Shown here piece after piece: positions 5,481 through 13,645 of a DNA stretch of 15,738 bases (position 1 is its first letter; every line of letters begins with the position of its first letter). The position numbers and the translations under genes are program-made. The stretch spans positions 1 to 15,738 of the forward strand of contig JAIUMB010000042.1 of assembly GCA_022565745.1 (NCBI GenBank), written 5' to 3'. The DNA comes from Cryomorphaceae bacterium. Lineage in GTDB: Bacteria; Bacteroidota; Bacteroidia; Flavobacteriales; Schleiferiaceae. The notes under the pieces were generated by a model that worked only from the letters and a program-made list of their open reading frames with translations, was not told the origin of the DNA and searched no databases.

Positions 5481-7832
5481 ATGAATAATTTATTTAAACC
5501 GTTTGCATTGGCATTCACGTTCGTGATGTTTGGAAGCTTATTTACCCACAACGCTGAGGGTGCCCACCTTATTGGCGGTGAGTTGACTTACGAATACATA
5601 GGTGATTCGACAAATATTCCCCATCACTATCGGGTTAATTTAGTGCTTCACCGCACCACGAGATGGACAACGTTTGCTAGCGTTACAGGTCCTGCAGTTT
5701 GTGTGCGTTCGTCGTGCTTCCCCAACCAAAACGTACCCATGTCTGTTACACCGGGTACTCCCGCTAATGGACAGAACGTACCTGGACAGACTGAGTGTAT
5801 TGATCAATCAAGTCCAGGTTTTACTCAGGTTATTGAACACTTTTTAACGGGAACAGTGATTCTTGGAGGTACGTGTTCAGATTTCCGCTTTTCATATGCG
5901 TTTCTTTGCTGTCGTATAGGTATCAATAATATAACCAATTATTCTGGTGGTATTGGTAGCACCAACTATTTGGAGGCTAGGTTAAATAACACCCAAGGAG
6001 AAAATACTTCTGCTCAATTTTTAGCGCCTCCTGCAAAATCCTTTTGTACCAATAACTTTTTTAACTGGTCTCAAGCAACCATTGAGCCAGATAACGATTC
6101 ACTCTATTATGACTTTGGTGTGGCTATGAACGGCCCTTCATGTGGACCTGGAAATCTTATGACATTTCAAGCACCTTACAGTCGTACCAACCCCATTCCT
6201 ACAGTTAATCCCATTTTTATTAATCAACAGTTTGGTATATTCGAGTTTGAAACCACCGGAGCAACGGGTGACTTTATCATAGTCGTTGATGTGTATGAAT
6301 ACCGATTACACCCCACGGGTAATTTCTATTATGAAGTCGGTAGGGTCATGCGGGAGATGTTTATCAATATTGTATCTGGTTGTTTGCAGACCGTGCAAGA
6401 TGGCCCGCAGTTTGACGGGAATATTCCCGGGCAGTATTTTGAAAATTTCCCTACATCGGTGTTGGATATAATTGGTCGAGATTACACATTGCCTGATATG
6501 GACTCAGTTGCAGACCCAAGTTCCCCTTCTGGGTATACCTTTACCGAAGAATGGCCGGTTATTGAATATCAATGTTTTGATAGTGTCATCACCCTGGTTT
6601 TCTCGCAAAATATACAGTGCCCTACCATTAGTGATGATGTGTCAGAATTTAGAATGGTAGCGCCTGATTGTACATTGGTGCCAATCACCAATATAAATCC
6701 GCAGTGTAATGCGGCTTTAGAAACTCAAGAAATATTATTGGGTCTACATCAACCTCTTGCAGAGGAGGGCGATTACTTCCTTTATATCAAGGAAGGAACC
6801 GACGGCAATACGCTCCTCAATGCTTGTGGATTTGCGATGGCCGAGTACACCACCATCGTTATTCGAGTGGTCAATTGTCCGGAACCTGATTACGACATTA
6901 AGAATGTTTCCGTTCTTAACGATGATCATATTAGGGTATTCTGGGAACCAGATGCATCTACTTTCCCTACCCACGCAATCACCGGTTGGTACTTCTTCCG
7001 CTCTGATGATGACGGTGCTACGTTTAATCGTGCCGGTTCCATTACTAATGGCGCCAGTACAGCAACCAATTGGATTGACTATGGTGTAGATAATCAAGAC
7101 GTCAATTCCCAAACTTACCGCTATCAATTGCAAATGGAAGTGGGTGGTACATTCTTCTTTATGACTCGTGATATTACCAGTATTCTTCTGGAAGAAGGTG
7201 ATGATTTTCTTCGCGGTGGTAATACTTGGAACATCAACTGGAATCAATACGACGGTTGGGTTGGCCCTGAATATCACGTGATGATATACGACCGCGATTC
7301 TAATCCTACTTGGGTTCAACTCAATCAAGCCGATAATCCTACATTTAATAATTCGTTTGATATGGAACACGCCTTCTTAGAGGACCGCCGTGGTAGTGTA
7401 TTCGGATTGCGTGTAGATGCTCACGACCCAAGCGCCTCAGGAGGTACTTATATCTCTCAATCAAATGTATTGTATTTTGAAATACCAACCGTACCGATTG
7501 AACCAGATCCGCCAATTACTACTGTTGAAGATCTCAATATTCCCAATGTGTTTACCCCAAATGGAGATGGCGACAACGACATCTTCCTAATCAAAGGGGT
7601 GAGCCGATTCCGCTCAGCTGAGGTGACCATTACCAACAGATGGGGTAATGTGGTTTTCCGCAGTGATAATTTCCAAAACACCAGTGGATGGGATGGAAGA
7701 GACATGAAGACCGGACAAATGGTGTCTGATGGAACATACTTCTACATTATTCGATTGAGAGGAAGCAACGACGGCTCTCCAGATGTAGAAGAAACGGGAT
7801 CGCTTACCGTATTTGGCGCCGGTTCTAGATAA
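5481..7832 (+). CDS. Secreted type IX secretion cargo with CHU_C C-terminal domain
   Basis: This is a large exported protein of 783 aa, probably surface-attached or released through the Bacteroidota type IX secretion system. A signal peptide spans about residues 1-27 (hydrophobic core FALAFTFVMFGSLF, likely cleavage AEG|AHL). The mature start AHLIGGELTYEY and the following cysteine-rich region to about C301 (including FLCCR and EPDNDSLYYDF) match a common N-terminal module of gliding-associated proteins. A beta-rich Ig-like segment follows at about 355-466. Two fibronectin-III-like segments then occur at about 468-562 and 563-670, and a proline-rich linker (IPTVPIEPDPP) precedes the last domain. 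The C-terminal domain (about 685-783) has NVFTPNGDGDNDIF, NRWGNVVF, GWDGRD and GTYFYIIRLRG, the hallmark of T9SS type B sorting. No catalytic motif was seen; an adhesin or matrix role is inferred. A GTG at 5472 could start three codons earlier, but the ATG at 5481 is preferred. Confidence 0.88.
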   Translation: MNNLFKPFALAFTFVMFGSLFTHNAEGAHLIGGELTYEYIGDSTNIPHHYRVNLVLHRTTRWTTFASVTGPAVCVRSSCFPNQNVPMSVTPGTPANGQNVPGQTECIDQSSPGFTQVIEHFLTGTVILGGTCSDFRFSYAFLCCRIGINNITNYSGGIGSTNYLEARLNNTQGENTSAQFLAPPAKSFCTNNFFNWSQATIEPDNDSLYYDFGVAMNGPSCGPGNLMTFQAPYSRTNPIPTVNPIFINQQFGIFEFETTGATGDFIIVVDVYEYRLHPTGNFYYEVGRVMREMFINIVSGCLQTVQDGPQFDGNIPGQYFENFPTSVLDIIGRDYTLPDMDSVADPSSPSGYTFTEEWPVIEYQCFDSVITLVFSQNIQCPTISDDVSEFRMVAPDCTLVPITNINPQCNAALETQEILLGLHQPLAEEGDYFLYIKEGTDGNTLLNACGFAMAEYTTIVIRVVNCPEPDYDIKNVSVLNDDHIRVFWEPDASTFPTHAITGWYFFRSDDDGATFNRAGSITNGASTATNWIDYGVDNQDVNSQTYRYQLQMEVGGTFFFMTRDITSILLEEGDDFLRGGNTWNINWNQYDGWVGPEYHVMIYDRDSNPTWVQLNQADNPTFNNSFDMEHAFLEDRRGSVFGLRVDAHDPSASGGTYISQSNVLYFEIPTVPIEPDPPITTVEDLNIPNVFTPNGDGDNDIFLIKGVSRFRSAEVTITNRWGNVVFRSDNFQNTSGWDGRDMKTGQMVSDGTYFYIIRLRGSNDGSPDVEETGSLTVFGAGSR

Positions 7833-7846
7833 GACTAACTCCAAAT

Positions 7847-7883
7847 AAAAAAACCTGAATCCAATGGATTCAGGTTTTTTTTT
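7847..7883. terminator. Bidirectional hairpin terminator between cargo gene and lepA
   Basis: CCTGAATCC (7854-7862) pairs perfectly with GGATTCAGG (7866-7874) around a 3-base loop AAT. Seven A (7847-7853) precede the stem and nine T (7875-7883) follow it. Either strand therefore yields a GC-containing hairpin followed by a U-tract. It lies 14 bases after the cargo gene stop and 27 bases beyond the lepA stop, so it can serve both convergent genes. Confidence 0.9.
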
Positions 7884-7909
7884 GTGCTATATTCAAGTGG
7901 CGACGTTTG

Positions 7910-9706
7910 TCAATCATTTAATTTTAGAACAGCCATAAATGCCTGTTGCGGGATTTCAACATTACCCACTTGTTTCATGCGTTTTTTTCCGGCTTTTTGC
8001 TTTTCGAGTAGCTTGCGCTTACGGCTTATATCACCACCGTAACATTTTGCCGTAACATCTTTACGCAAAGCGCTTACGGTTTCACGTGCGATGATCTTAG
8101 CGCCGATGGCCGCCTGAATGGCAATGACAAACTGTTGTCGAGGAATGAGCTCTTTTAGTTTCAAACACATTTTCTTCCCAATATCAAACGCATTGCTGCG
8201 GTGAATAAGGGCGGAAAGGGCATCTACCGGATCGCCATTAATGAGTACATCCACCTTTACCAAATCCGAATCTTGATAGTCAATGGGTTGGTAGTCGAAG
8301 GATGCATACCCTCTTGAGATGGTTTTCAAGCGATCATAGAAATCAAATACAATTTCCGAAAGGGGCATGTCAAAGGTCAATTCAACCCGGTCTGCTGTGA
8401 GGTAAACCTGGTTCTTAAGAATGCCTCGCTTTTCGATGGATAGGTTCATGACCGCGCCGACATAATCGGCTTTGGTGATGATTTGGGCACGAATAAAGGG
8501 CTCTTGTATGCGGTTTAATCGGGAGGGATCCGGGAAATCAGAAGGGTTATTGACAGGCACCATCTTATCGGGATCACTATTGAGAAACGATCGATAGGAC
8601 ACGTTGGGTACGGTGGTAATCACCGTCATGTCAAACTCGCGCTCCAGTCGTTCTTGGATGATTTCCATGTGCAGCATGCCCAGAAATCCGCAACGAAATC
8701 CAAATCCAAGAGCGGCCGAGGATTCGGGTTCGAAGATGAGTGAGGCGTCGTTGAGCTGAAGTTTTTCCAATGAATTGCGCAGCTCTTCAAAATCCTCGGT
8801 TTCTACCGGATAAATACCGGCAAAGACCATGGGTTTTACATCTTCAAAACCGGAAATGGCTTTGTCGGCCGGGCGCTCCACATTTGTAATGGTATCACCC
8901 ACTTTTACTTCCTTGGCTTCTTTGATGCCGGAAATGATATAGCCCACGTCGCCAGCTGAAATCTCAGATTTTGGTTCTTGCTTCAGCTTTAGAGCTCCAA
9001 TTTCATCGGCGTGATATTGCTTGCCTGTATTCATAAACTTGACGCTATCGCCCTTGCGAATGCGTCCATTTTTTACTTTGAAGTAAGCTTCAATCCCGCG
9101 AAATGGATTATATACGCTGTCAAAGATCAATGCCTGTAGTGGCGCCTCTGGGTCGCCCGTAGGTGCTGGAATGCGCTCAATAATGGCGCGAAGAATGTTT
9201 GGCACACCAATGCCGGTTTTTCCGCTGGCGGGGATCACATCTTCCGGCGCGCATCCCAATAAATCCACGATTTGGTCGGTGACTTCTTCCGGATTAGCGC
9301 CCGGTAGGTCAATTTTATTGAGTATGGGTATGATTTCTAAATCGTGCTCCAAAGCCAAGTAAAGATTCGAAATGGTCTGCGCTTGTATGCCTTGAGCGGC
9401 ATCTACGATGAGGAGCGCCCCCTCACAAGCAGCGATGGATCGGCTTACTTCGTAGGAGAAGTCAACGTGCCCCGGCGTATCGATTAAGTTGAGAACATAA
9501 GCGACGCCGTCCTGAATATAATTCATTTGAATGGCATGACTTTTTATGGTGATGCCACGTTCGCGCTCCAAATCCATATTGTCGAGCAGCTGATCCTTTT
9601 TCTCACGAACCGATACGCTCTGCGTTTCGTCGAGTAGGCGGTCGGCTAGTGTGCTCTTCCCATGATCAATATGGGCGATGATGCAAAAATTGCGAATATT
9701 CTCCAT
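7910..9706 (-). CDS. lepA: Elongation factor 4 (LepA) translational GTPase
   Basis: LepA/EF4 is a ribosome-binding GTPase linked to back-translocation and to translation initiation or 30S biogenesis. The protein is 598 aa from the chosen start, matching the usual 595-600. GTPase motifs are G1 AHIDHGKST (11-19), G2 in RGITIKS with Thr53, G3 DTPGH (76-80, catalytic His80), G4 NKID (130-133) and G5 SGK (161-163). The LepA-specific C-terminal region ends with KAGKKRMKQVG and EIPQQAFMAVLK. The start at 9706 (MENIRNFCIIAHIDHGKST) is chosen over an in-frame ATG at 9742. The longer form would add 12 atypical residues and would place the -7 box TATTTTTG inside the coding region. The gene is divergent from the kinase gene and convergent with the cargo gene. 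Confidence 0.97.
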   Translation of the reverse strand: MENIRNFCIIAHIDHGKSTLADRLLDETQSVSVREKKDQLLDNMDLERERGITIKSHAIQMNYIQDGVAYVLNLIDTPGHVDFSYEVSRSIAACEGALLIVDAAQGIQAQTISNLYLALEHDLEIIPILNKIDLPGANPEEVTDQIVDLLGCAPEDVIPASGKTGIGVPNILRAIIERIPAPTGDPEAPLQALIFDSVYNPFRGIEAYFKVKNGRIRKGDSVKFMNTGKQYHADEIGALKLKQEPKSEISAGDVGYIISGIKEAKEVKVGDTITNVERPADKAISGFEDVKPMVFAGIYPVETEDFEELRNSLEKLQLNDASLIFEPESSAALGFGFRCGFLGMLHMEIIQERLEREFDMTVITTVPNVSYRSFLNSDPDKMVPVNNPSDFPDPSRLNRIQEPFIRAQIITKADYVGAVMNLSIEKRGILKNQVYLTADRVELTFDMPLSEIVFDFYDRLKTISRGYASFDYQPIDYQDSDLVKVDVLINGDPVDALSALIHRSNAFDIGKKMCLKLKELIPRQQFVIAIQAAIGAKIIARETVSALRKDVTAKCYGGDISRKRKLLEKQKAGKKRMKQVGNVEIPQQAFMAVLKLND

Positions 9707-9724
9707 GTGTTCTTTTCTATGGGG

Positions 9725-9732
9725 CAAAAATA
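9725..9732 (-). promoter_or_regulatory. Probable -7 box TATTTTTG for lepA
   Basis: On the - strand TATTTTTG fits TAnnTTTG and ends 18 bases before the ATG at 9706. The leader would be about 12-14 nt. No TTG is found at normal -33 spacing. Its position supports the shorter lepA start. Confidence 0.55.
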
Positions 9733-9809
9733 CTTTACACAATTGGGTATAAATTGTTCTCGTTCATAAATTTTCTTTGATATATAAAAGGCCTTTAGAT
9801 GCCAGGCAA

Positions 9810-9817
9810 TACCTTTG
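9810..9817 (+). promoter_or_regulatory. Probable -7 box TACCTTTG for the PfkB-family kinase
   Basis: TACCTTTG fits TAnnTTTG and ends 17 bases before the ATG at 9835. It lies inside the longer ORF that begins at 9799, which argues for the downstream start. It sits about 80 bases from the divergent lepA -7 box. Confidence 0.55.
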
Positions 9818-9834
9818 CGCAAATTTTTAAAATT

Positions 9835-10746
9835 ATGCAAGTTCTCATCGTTGGTACTGTGGCTTTTGACGCCATTGAAACGCCTTATGGCAAAACCGAT
9901 AAAATCATTGGTGGCGCGGCTACGTATATTGGTCTATCCGCATCAGCATTATTAGACGAAACTCACTTGGTCTCGGTAGTGGGTGACGACTTTCCCGTTG
10001 AAACCATCAAACTCATGACTCAAAAAGGTATGGATGTGGAAGGTTTGCAAATACGCCAAGGGGAAAAGACTTTTTTTTGGTCGGGTAAGTATCATCGAGA
10101 CATGAACACCAGAGATACTTTGGATACACAACTTAATGTGTTGTCTGATTTTGACCCCATCGTTCCCGAAAAGTCGAAAAGTGCAGATGTTTTGATGCTT
10201 GGCAATCTTATGCCTTCTGTACAACAGCGCGTTCTCGACCAAATGAACCAACGCCCAAAATTGGTGGTTTTAGATACCATGAATTTCTGGATGGACAACT
10301 TCATGGATGACCTCACCGAGGCACTCAAAAGTGTCGACGTATTAACCATCAACGACGAAGAAGCGCGCCAACTCTCGGGCGAATATTCTTTGGTAAAAGC
10401 GGCGCATAAAATTTTAAAGATGGGGCCGTCCTATCTCATCATCAAAAAAGGGGAACACGGCGCCATGTTGTTTGATCGCGATCACATTTATTTTGCGCCG
10501 GCATTTCCCCTCGCCGATGTATTAGACCCTACCGGTGCCGGAGATTCCTTTGCCGGTGGGTTTGTGAGTTACCTCGCCAAACACGGAGAAATATCCTGGC
10601 CAGCCATGAAGCGCGCCGTGGCACACGCCACCGTAATGGCCTCGTTTTGTGTTGAAAAATTTGGCATCGAACGCCTGTTGGAAGTCACACCCGCAGAAAT
10701 GGAAGAACGAAAATTGGCGCTGGCGGAGCTCACACGTATGGATTAA
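9835..10746 (+). CDS. PfkB-family sugar/nucleoside kinase
   Basis: This 303 aa ribokinase-superfamily (PfkB) kinase would transfer the ATP gamma-phosphate to a sugar or nucleoside hydroxyl in the cytoplasm. The N-terminal substrate-site glycines appear as IIGGAATYIG (24-33). The C-terminal signature DPTGAGDSFAGG (231-242) contains the anion hole and the catalytic base Asp237. IIKKGEHGA (202-210) is the usual strand and loop before the nucleotide site. The start MQVLIVGTVAFD at 9835 is preferred over an in-frame ATG at 9799, because the extra 12 residues do not fit the family and cover the -7 box. The substrate cannot be assigned: ribose, fructose, adenosine and other nucleosides are all possible. 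The gene stands alone on its strand and converges on the LPP20-like gene with only 17 bases between stops, where I see no hairpin terminator. Confidence 0.9.
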   Translation: MQVLIVGTVAFDAIETPYGKTDKIIGGAATYIGLSASALLDETHLVSVVGDDFPVETIKLMTQKGMDVEGLQIRQGEKTFFWSGKYHRDMNTRDTLDTQLNVLSDFDPIVPEKSKSADVLMLGNLMPSVQQRVLDQMNQRPKLVVLDTMNFWMDNFMDDLTEALKSVDVLTINDEEARQLSGEYSLVKAAHKILKMGPSYLIIKKGEHGAMLFDRDHIYFAPAFPLADVLDPTGAGDSFAGGFVSYLAKHGEISWPAMKRAVAHATVMASFCVEKFGIERLLEVTPAEMEERKLALAELTRMD

Positions 10747-10763
10747 TATTTTTTAGATTGTCA

Positions 10764-12164
10764 TTACCAAAACGCCTTGCGTCTCATATCTGGATAAATT
10801 TCTCTCTGTACATCGCGTACGGCACGATTAAATGTTTCTCTGGCGGCACGGTCTTCGTCCAATTGAACGCCACGCACTCCGTCAATTTGTCGGGAGTAAA
10901 TCACTTGTCCGGATAGTTGCTCAAGTAGCTCAATGGTAAAATCCAGGTATGCTGTAACAAACTGCGTTGATTCGCCCCGTCCATTACCTGTGCGCGTTCT
11001 TGCACGTATGTCTAGTATATAGTCTGAACCAGCAACGCTTCTACTTACTTCAAAGCCGTCTTTTCTTAGTTCTCCTGAGAATACTGAGGCCAATGGATTG
11101 CCATCCATTAGCGCATCGAAAATGCGCTCTTCAGACCGAACGTGAATTCTGGGCGGAATAATGTCAATTGTAGTCGACGCAGAGGGCTCGCGAATTTGTT
11201 CAACCAATGACAAAATAAGGGGATTGATGCTCGATTCTTTTGCGAGTTCTACTAAGTCTACGCGCATGTGGAGTTGTTCTTGACTGCGCTGACTTACAAC
11301 CCTGTCCCAGGTAAAATAAACATGGCCATTTCTGTCGGTGGTGCCCCTTTCACTGTGATTGCGTCTACCGGAATATGAAAGTTGACAAGGAAGGTTAATT
11401 AACGGTTGGCGAGCGTGGTTGACGGTAAAATAAGCCGTTGGGCCTTCCCAAAAACCAGACGGTACGCGAATGGCTTGGCCGCGTTTAACCTGTAAAACAT
11501 GTTGTGATGGTGTAACGGTCCACTCATCAACGTGGCGTCTGAGTGCATTCATCAAGTGATTGGCAAGAAAAACTCTCTCTCCATCTATTTCGGTAGCCAG
11601 GGGCTCACCCAAATATTCTTTTACAGCATCAAGTGCAGATACATATCCAATAAAACGTCGCAATGGATCGGCTTCTTTTTCTGCTCGCTGCCATTGTAAA
11701 ACAGACATCTCAGTGGCTTTTTCACGTTTCTCTCTTTGAATGCGAGCGTGTTCAGATTTAGATAGGCGATAGAAGTTCCAAACTTCACGTTCATTTTCCC
11801 ATACGCCCACCAATTCATACCCTTCAAGAGAGGCGTTGGTAGAGCTCATTATGGTTGATTTATACGTATCGCGCACCCGTTGATTGCTTTCAACTTGATA
11901 CAATAAAGACTGAGCAGAAATCTCTACCGAAATCTCTCCGGCTAAATCGTTCAATGCATTGTTGCGCGCCATTTGGGCATGATCATCGCGTCCTGGAACT
12001 TTATATGCAAACCCCACTCCGTGAAAGTAGCCTTGGGATATGGGTTTTTGCCTTACCCATGTTGGACGAGGATTGTCGTCAACCATTGGTTTTTGACTGA
12101 CGCTTTTAGAAGAACCACAACCCGTCAGTAACAAGGCCAATAAAAAACCGGATAAGATGCGCAT
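10764..12164 (-). CDS. LPP20-family lipoprotein
   Basis: This is a predicted outer-membrane-directed lipoprotein of 466 aa. The N terminus has a hydrophobic signal and lipobox LLTGC with the lipidated Cys at 16. Residues about 35-140 resemble the LPP20 domain: YFHGVGFAYK, then ARNNALNDLAGEISVEIS, and later VWNFYRLSKSEH. A charged helix follows (about 139-165). A beta-rich middle segment (about 215-305) includes a DRNGHVYFTW turn. A C-terminal domain (about 337-466) reads SDYILDIRARTR, AYLDFTIELLEQ and QVIYSRQIDGVRGVQLD; I do not recognise it by name. LPP20 relatives include Helicobacter Lpp20 and Vibrio FlgP, but no flagellar gene is present here. The start codon overlaps the upstream gene's stop by one base (TAATG), which implies translational coupling and a shared function. 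The biochemical role is unknown. Confidence 0.75.
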   Translation of the reverse strand: MRILSGFLLALLLTGCGSSKSVSQKPMVDDNPRPTWVRQKPISQGYFHGVGFAYKVPGRDDHAQMARNNALNDLAGEISVEISAQSLLYQVESNQRVRDTYKSTIMSSTNASLEGYELVGVWENEREVWNFYRLSKSEHARIQREKREKATEMSVLQWQRAEKEADPLRRFIGYVSALDAVKEYLGEPLATEIDGERVFLANHLMNALRRHVDEWTVTPSQHVLQVKRGQAIRVPSGFWEGPTAYFTVNHARQPLINLPCQLSYSGRRNHSERGTTDRNGHVYFTWDRVVSQRSQEQLHMRVDLVELAKESSINPLILSLVEQIREPSASTTIDIIPPRIHVRSEERIFDALMDGNPLASVFSGELRKDGFEVSRSVAGSDYILDIRARTRTGNGRGESTQFVTAYLDFTIELLEQLSGQVIYSRQIDGVRGVQLDEDRAARETFNRAVRDVQREIYPDMRRKAFW

Positions 12165-13552
12165 TATGATTCGGGGTTAACATTCTGAAGTTGTCGAGCA
12201 ACCCGATTACTTAGATCTCTAATCAATTGTGAGCGAAGGGTGGAGACTGAGGTGACTTCGTCTGACGCTTGCAAAGCACTATTGAGCTCTCGTTTGGCTC
12301 TGAAAGAGTTGTAAATACGATCTTCTTGTGAAGGTCGGTTTTGATGCTTCCATGTACCAGCGAACAAATGTCTGTGGTCTCCCTCAAACCTTGCGTATTC
12401 TGCCCTGTCGCGTGCACTCAGTTCTAAAACATCAGAGAGTAATATTTCGCCAGTTGCGGTACTCACCAATTGAAATTGGAAGGTAACAGAAACTTCATTT
12501 TGCTGGGTAAAGTGCTGATAAAAAACGCGATTGTATTGCATCTGAGTGGAGCTCACACCTGTTTTTGGGTCGGTAACATTTACAGGCACCCCATGAAATC
12601 CTTTTCGATTTTCTACTTGTACCTCACCTTCTGTTTCTCTGGCTTCAAGGATTACACCTCTAAAAAGTGCTTTAGCTCCAAGCATTTCACCGGCCATAAC
12701 AGCTGTCCGCTGGTCAATAGCGCCTTCTAAAGACAGGCGTTGTTCGGCCAGTATTTTATCCGTATTGGTGCGGTCGATAAACCGTAAAAAAGGATCATCG
12801 ATTCGTTGTACTTCTGAAAGTAAGCGCGCCATAATAAGAGATTCGAGACCACTGATGGATGTTTGATTTTCAAAAGCCAATACGCCAACAGTGAATAAGC
12901 CTCGCTCTTTGGCTAACTCACGCAAGCGTCTGGTGTCCTTATAATCGGGTGAACGGCTTTCTATTTCTGCAAATAAATAGTATGCCCGGCGAAATCTCCC
13001 CGCGTCATAAGCCTCAAGGGCTTGCTGATATCGCGGTTCCACAAAGGCCAGGTTTTTTAGTTCAATAGCATCCTCAAAATCACTGCGGAGTCGGGTTATT
13101 TCTTTAAGTAAATCCTCTGCTTCTGCAAAGCGTTCGTCGTCGATATATCGATTGGCTCTCTCGTATAGTTCGTTGAGGTGAATGGTTTCGGATTCGACAA
13201 ACATCGGTCGGTAATTGTCGGGAAAAACCAACCTTACGCCGTACTGCCCAACCATGTCTCTATACCTGGTTGCCAGTTCATATTCTCTAACTGCTTTGGT
13301 GTGATTGCCGGTGGTATGGGCGAGGTAAAAATTCTGTAAATGCTCGTCTAAGACTATTTGCCCATCTTGACGCAGGGCAATTTGTGCCTGTACATTATTT
13401 CTGTTTCGGCGCAACGATTCCATATATCGCTCAGCCGCCTCGCGGTGCAAGCCAGCCTCGCTGAGTTGAGAGCCAAATTTATAGTAACGGTTTGACCCAG
13501 AGCAAGCCGTTAGTATGGTCATTAAAAATAATATGTATAAAGTCCAACGCAT
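12164..13552 (-). CDS. TPR and CsgG-like domain lipoprotein
   Basis: This is a predicted lipoprotein of 462 aa. The signal peptide MRWTLYILFLMTILTAC has lipobox LTAC with Cys17. Helical TPR-like repeats occupy about 24-95 and 124-215 (for example AGLHREAAERYMESL, RFAEAEDLLKEI and AGRFRRAYYLFAEI). From about 219 a CsgG-like alpha/beta domain begins: FTVGVLAFENQT, then FLRFIDRTNTDKILAEQRL, ELSALF-type core GEMLGAKALFRGVI, and QFQLVSTATGEILLSDVL near the end. CsgG forms the curli export pore in the outer membrane; relatives such as LpoB are non-pore activators, so pore formation here is only a possibility. The start at 13552 is preferred, 17 bases after a TACTTTTG box. An ATG at 13558 is a close alternative. 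The most upstream ATG at 13594 would precede the promoter and bury the signal peptide. The gene heads the two-gene operon with the LPP20-like gene. Confidence 0.75.
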   Translation of the reverse strand: MRWTLYILFLMTILTACSGSNRYYKFGSQLSEAGLHREAAERYMESLRRNRNNVQAQIALRQDGQIVLDEHLQNFYLAHTTGNHTKAVREYELATRYRDMVGQYGVRLVFPDNYRPMFVESETIHLNELYERANRYIDDERFAEAEDLLKEITRLRSDFEDAIELKNLAFVEPRYQQALEAYDAGRFRRAYYLFAEIESRSPDYKDTRRLRELAKERGLFTVGVLAFENQTSISGLESLIMARLLSEVQRIDDPFLRFIDRTNTDKILAEQRLSLEGAIDQRTAVMAGEMLGAKALFRGVILEARETEGEVQVENRKGFHGVPVNVTDPKTGVSSTQMQYNRVFYQHFTQQNEVSVTFQFQLVSTATGEILLSDVLELSARDRAEYARFEGDHRHLFAGTWKHQNRPSQEDRIYNSFRAKRELNSALQASDEVTSVSTLRSQLIRDLSNRVARQLQNVNPES

Positions 13553-13569
13553 AGGCATCTTTGAGCAGT

Positions 13570-13577
13570 CAAAAGTA
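13570..13577 (-). promoter_or_regulatory. Probable -7 box TACTTTTG for the lipoprotein operon
   Basis: On the - strand TACTTTTG fits TAnnTTTG. It ends 17 bases before the ATG at 13552 and 11 before the ATG at 13558. It would drive both lipoprotein genes. No TTG -33 element is seen; instead the perfect palindrome ACATGCATGT (13591-13600) lies just upstream. Confidence 0.5.
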
Positions 13578-13590
13578 ATGCCGAAATGCG

Positions 13591-13600
13591 ACATGCATGT
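13591..13600. promoter_or_regulatory. 10-base palindrome ACATGCATGT upstream of the operon
   Basis: ACATGCATGT is a perfect 10-base palindrome centred about 22 bases upstream of the -7 box centre, where a -33 element would lie. On the - strand GCATT occurs three times around it (two as CGCATT). It could be an operator for the lipoprotein operon, but this is positional inference only. Confidence 0.25.
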
Positions 13601-13645
13601 GCTGATTTTTTAATGCGTTATAAAAATTATCTTTTGAACCACCCA

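Noticed and set aside
6744..7370. A 208-codon - strand frame opposite the T9SS cargo gene
   Set aside because: It is Ile-rich with no recognisable motif and lies entirely antisense to a gene whose protein domains are clear. It is a shadow frame.
9707..9742. Longer lepA N terminus starting at 9742
   Set aside because: The 12 added residues are absent from the usual LepA N terminus, and the stretch contains the likely -7 box and leader.
9799..9834. Longer kinase N terminus starting at 9799
   Set aside because: The 12 added residues do not fit PfkB proteins, and the TACCTTTG box lies within them.
10747..10763. Terminator between the kinase and LPP20-like genes
   Set aside because: The 17-base gap has a T-run but no stem able to form a hairpin.
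13559..13594. Longer TPR-CsgG lipoprotein start at 13594
   Set aside because: It would place 14 polar residues before the signal peptide and span the TACTTTTG box.
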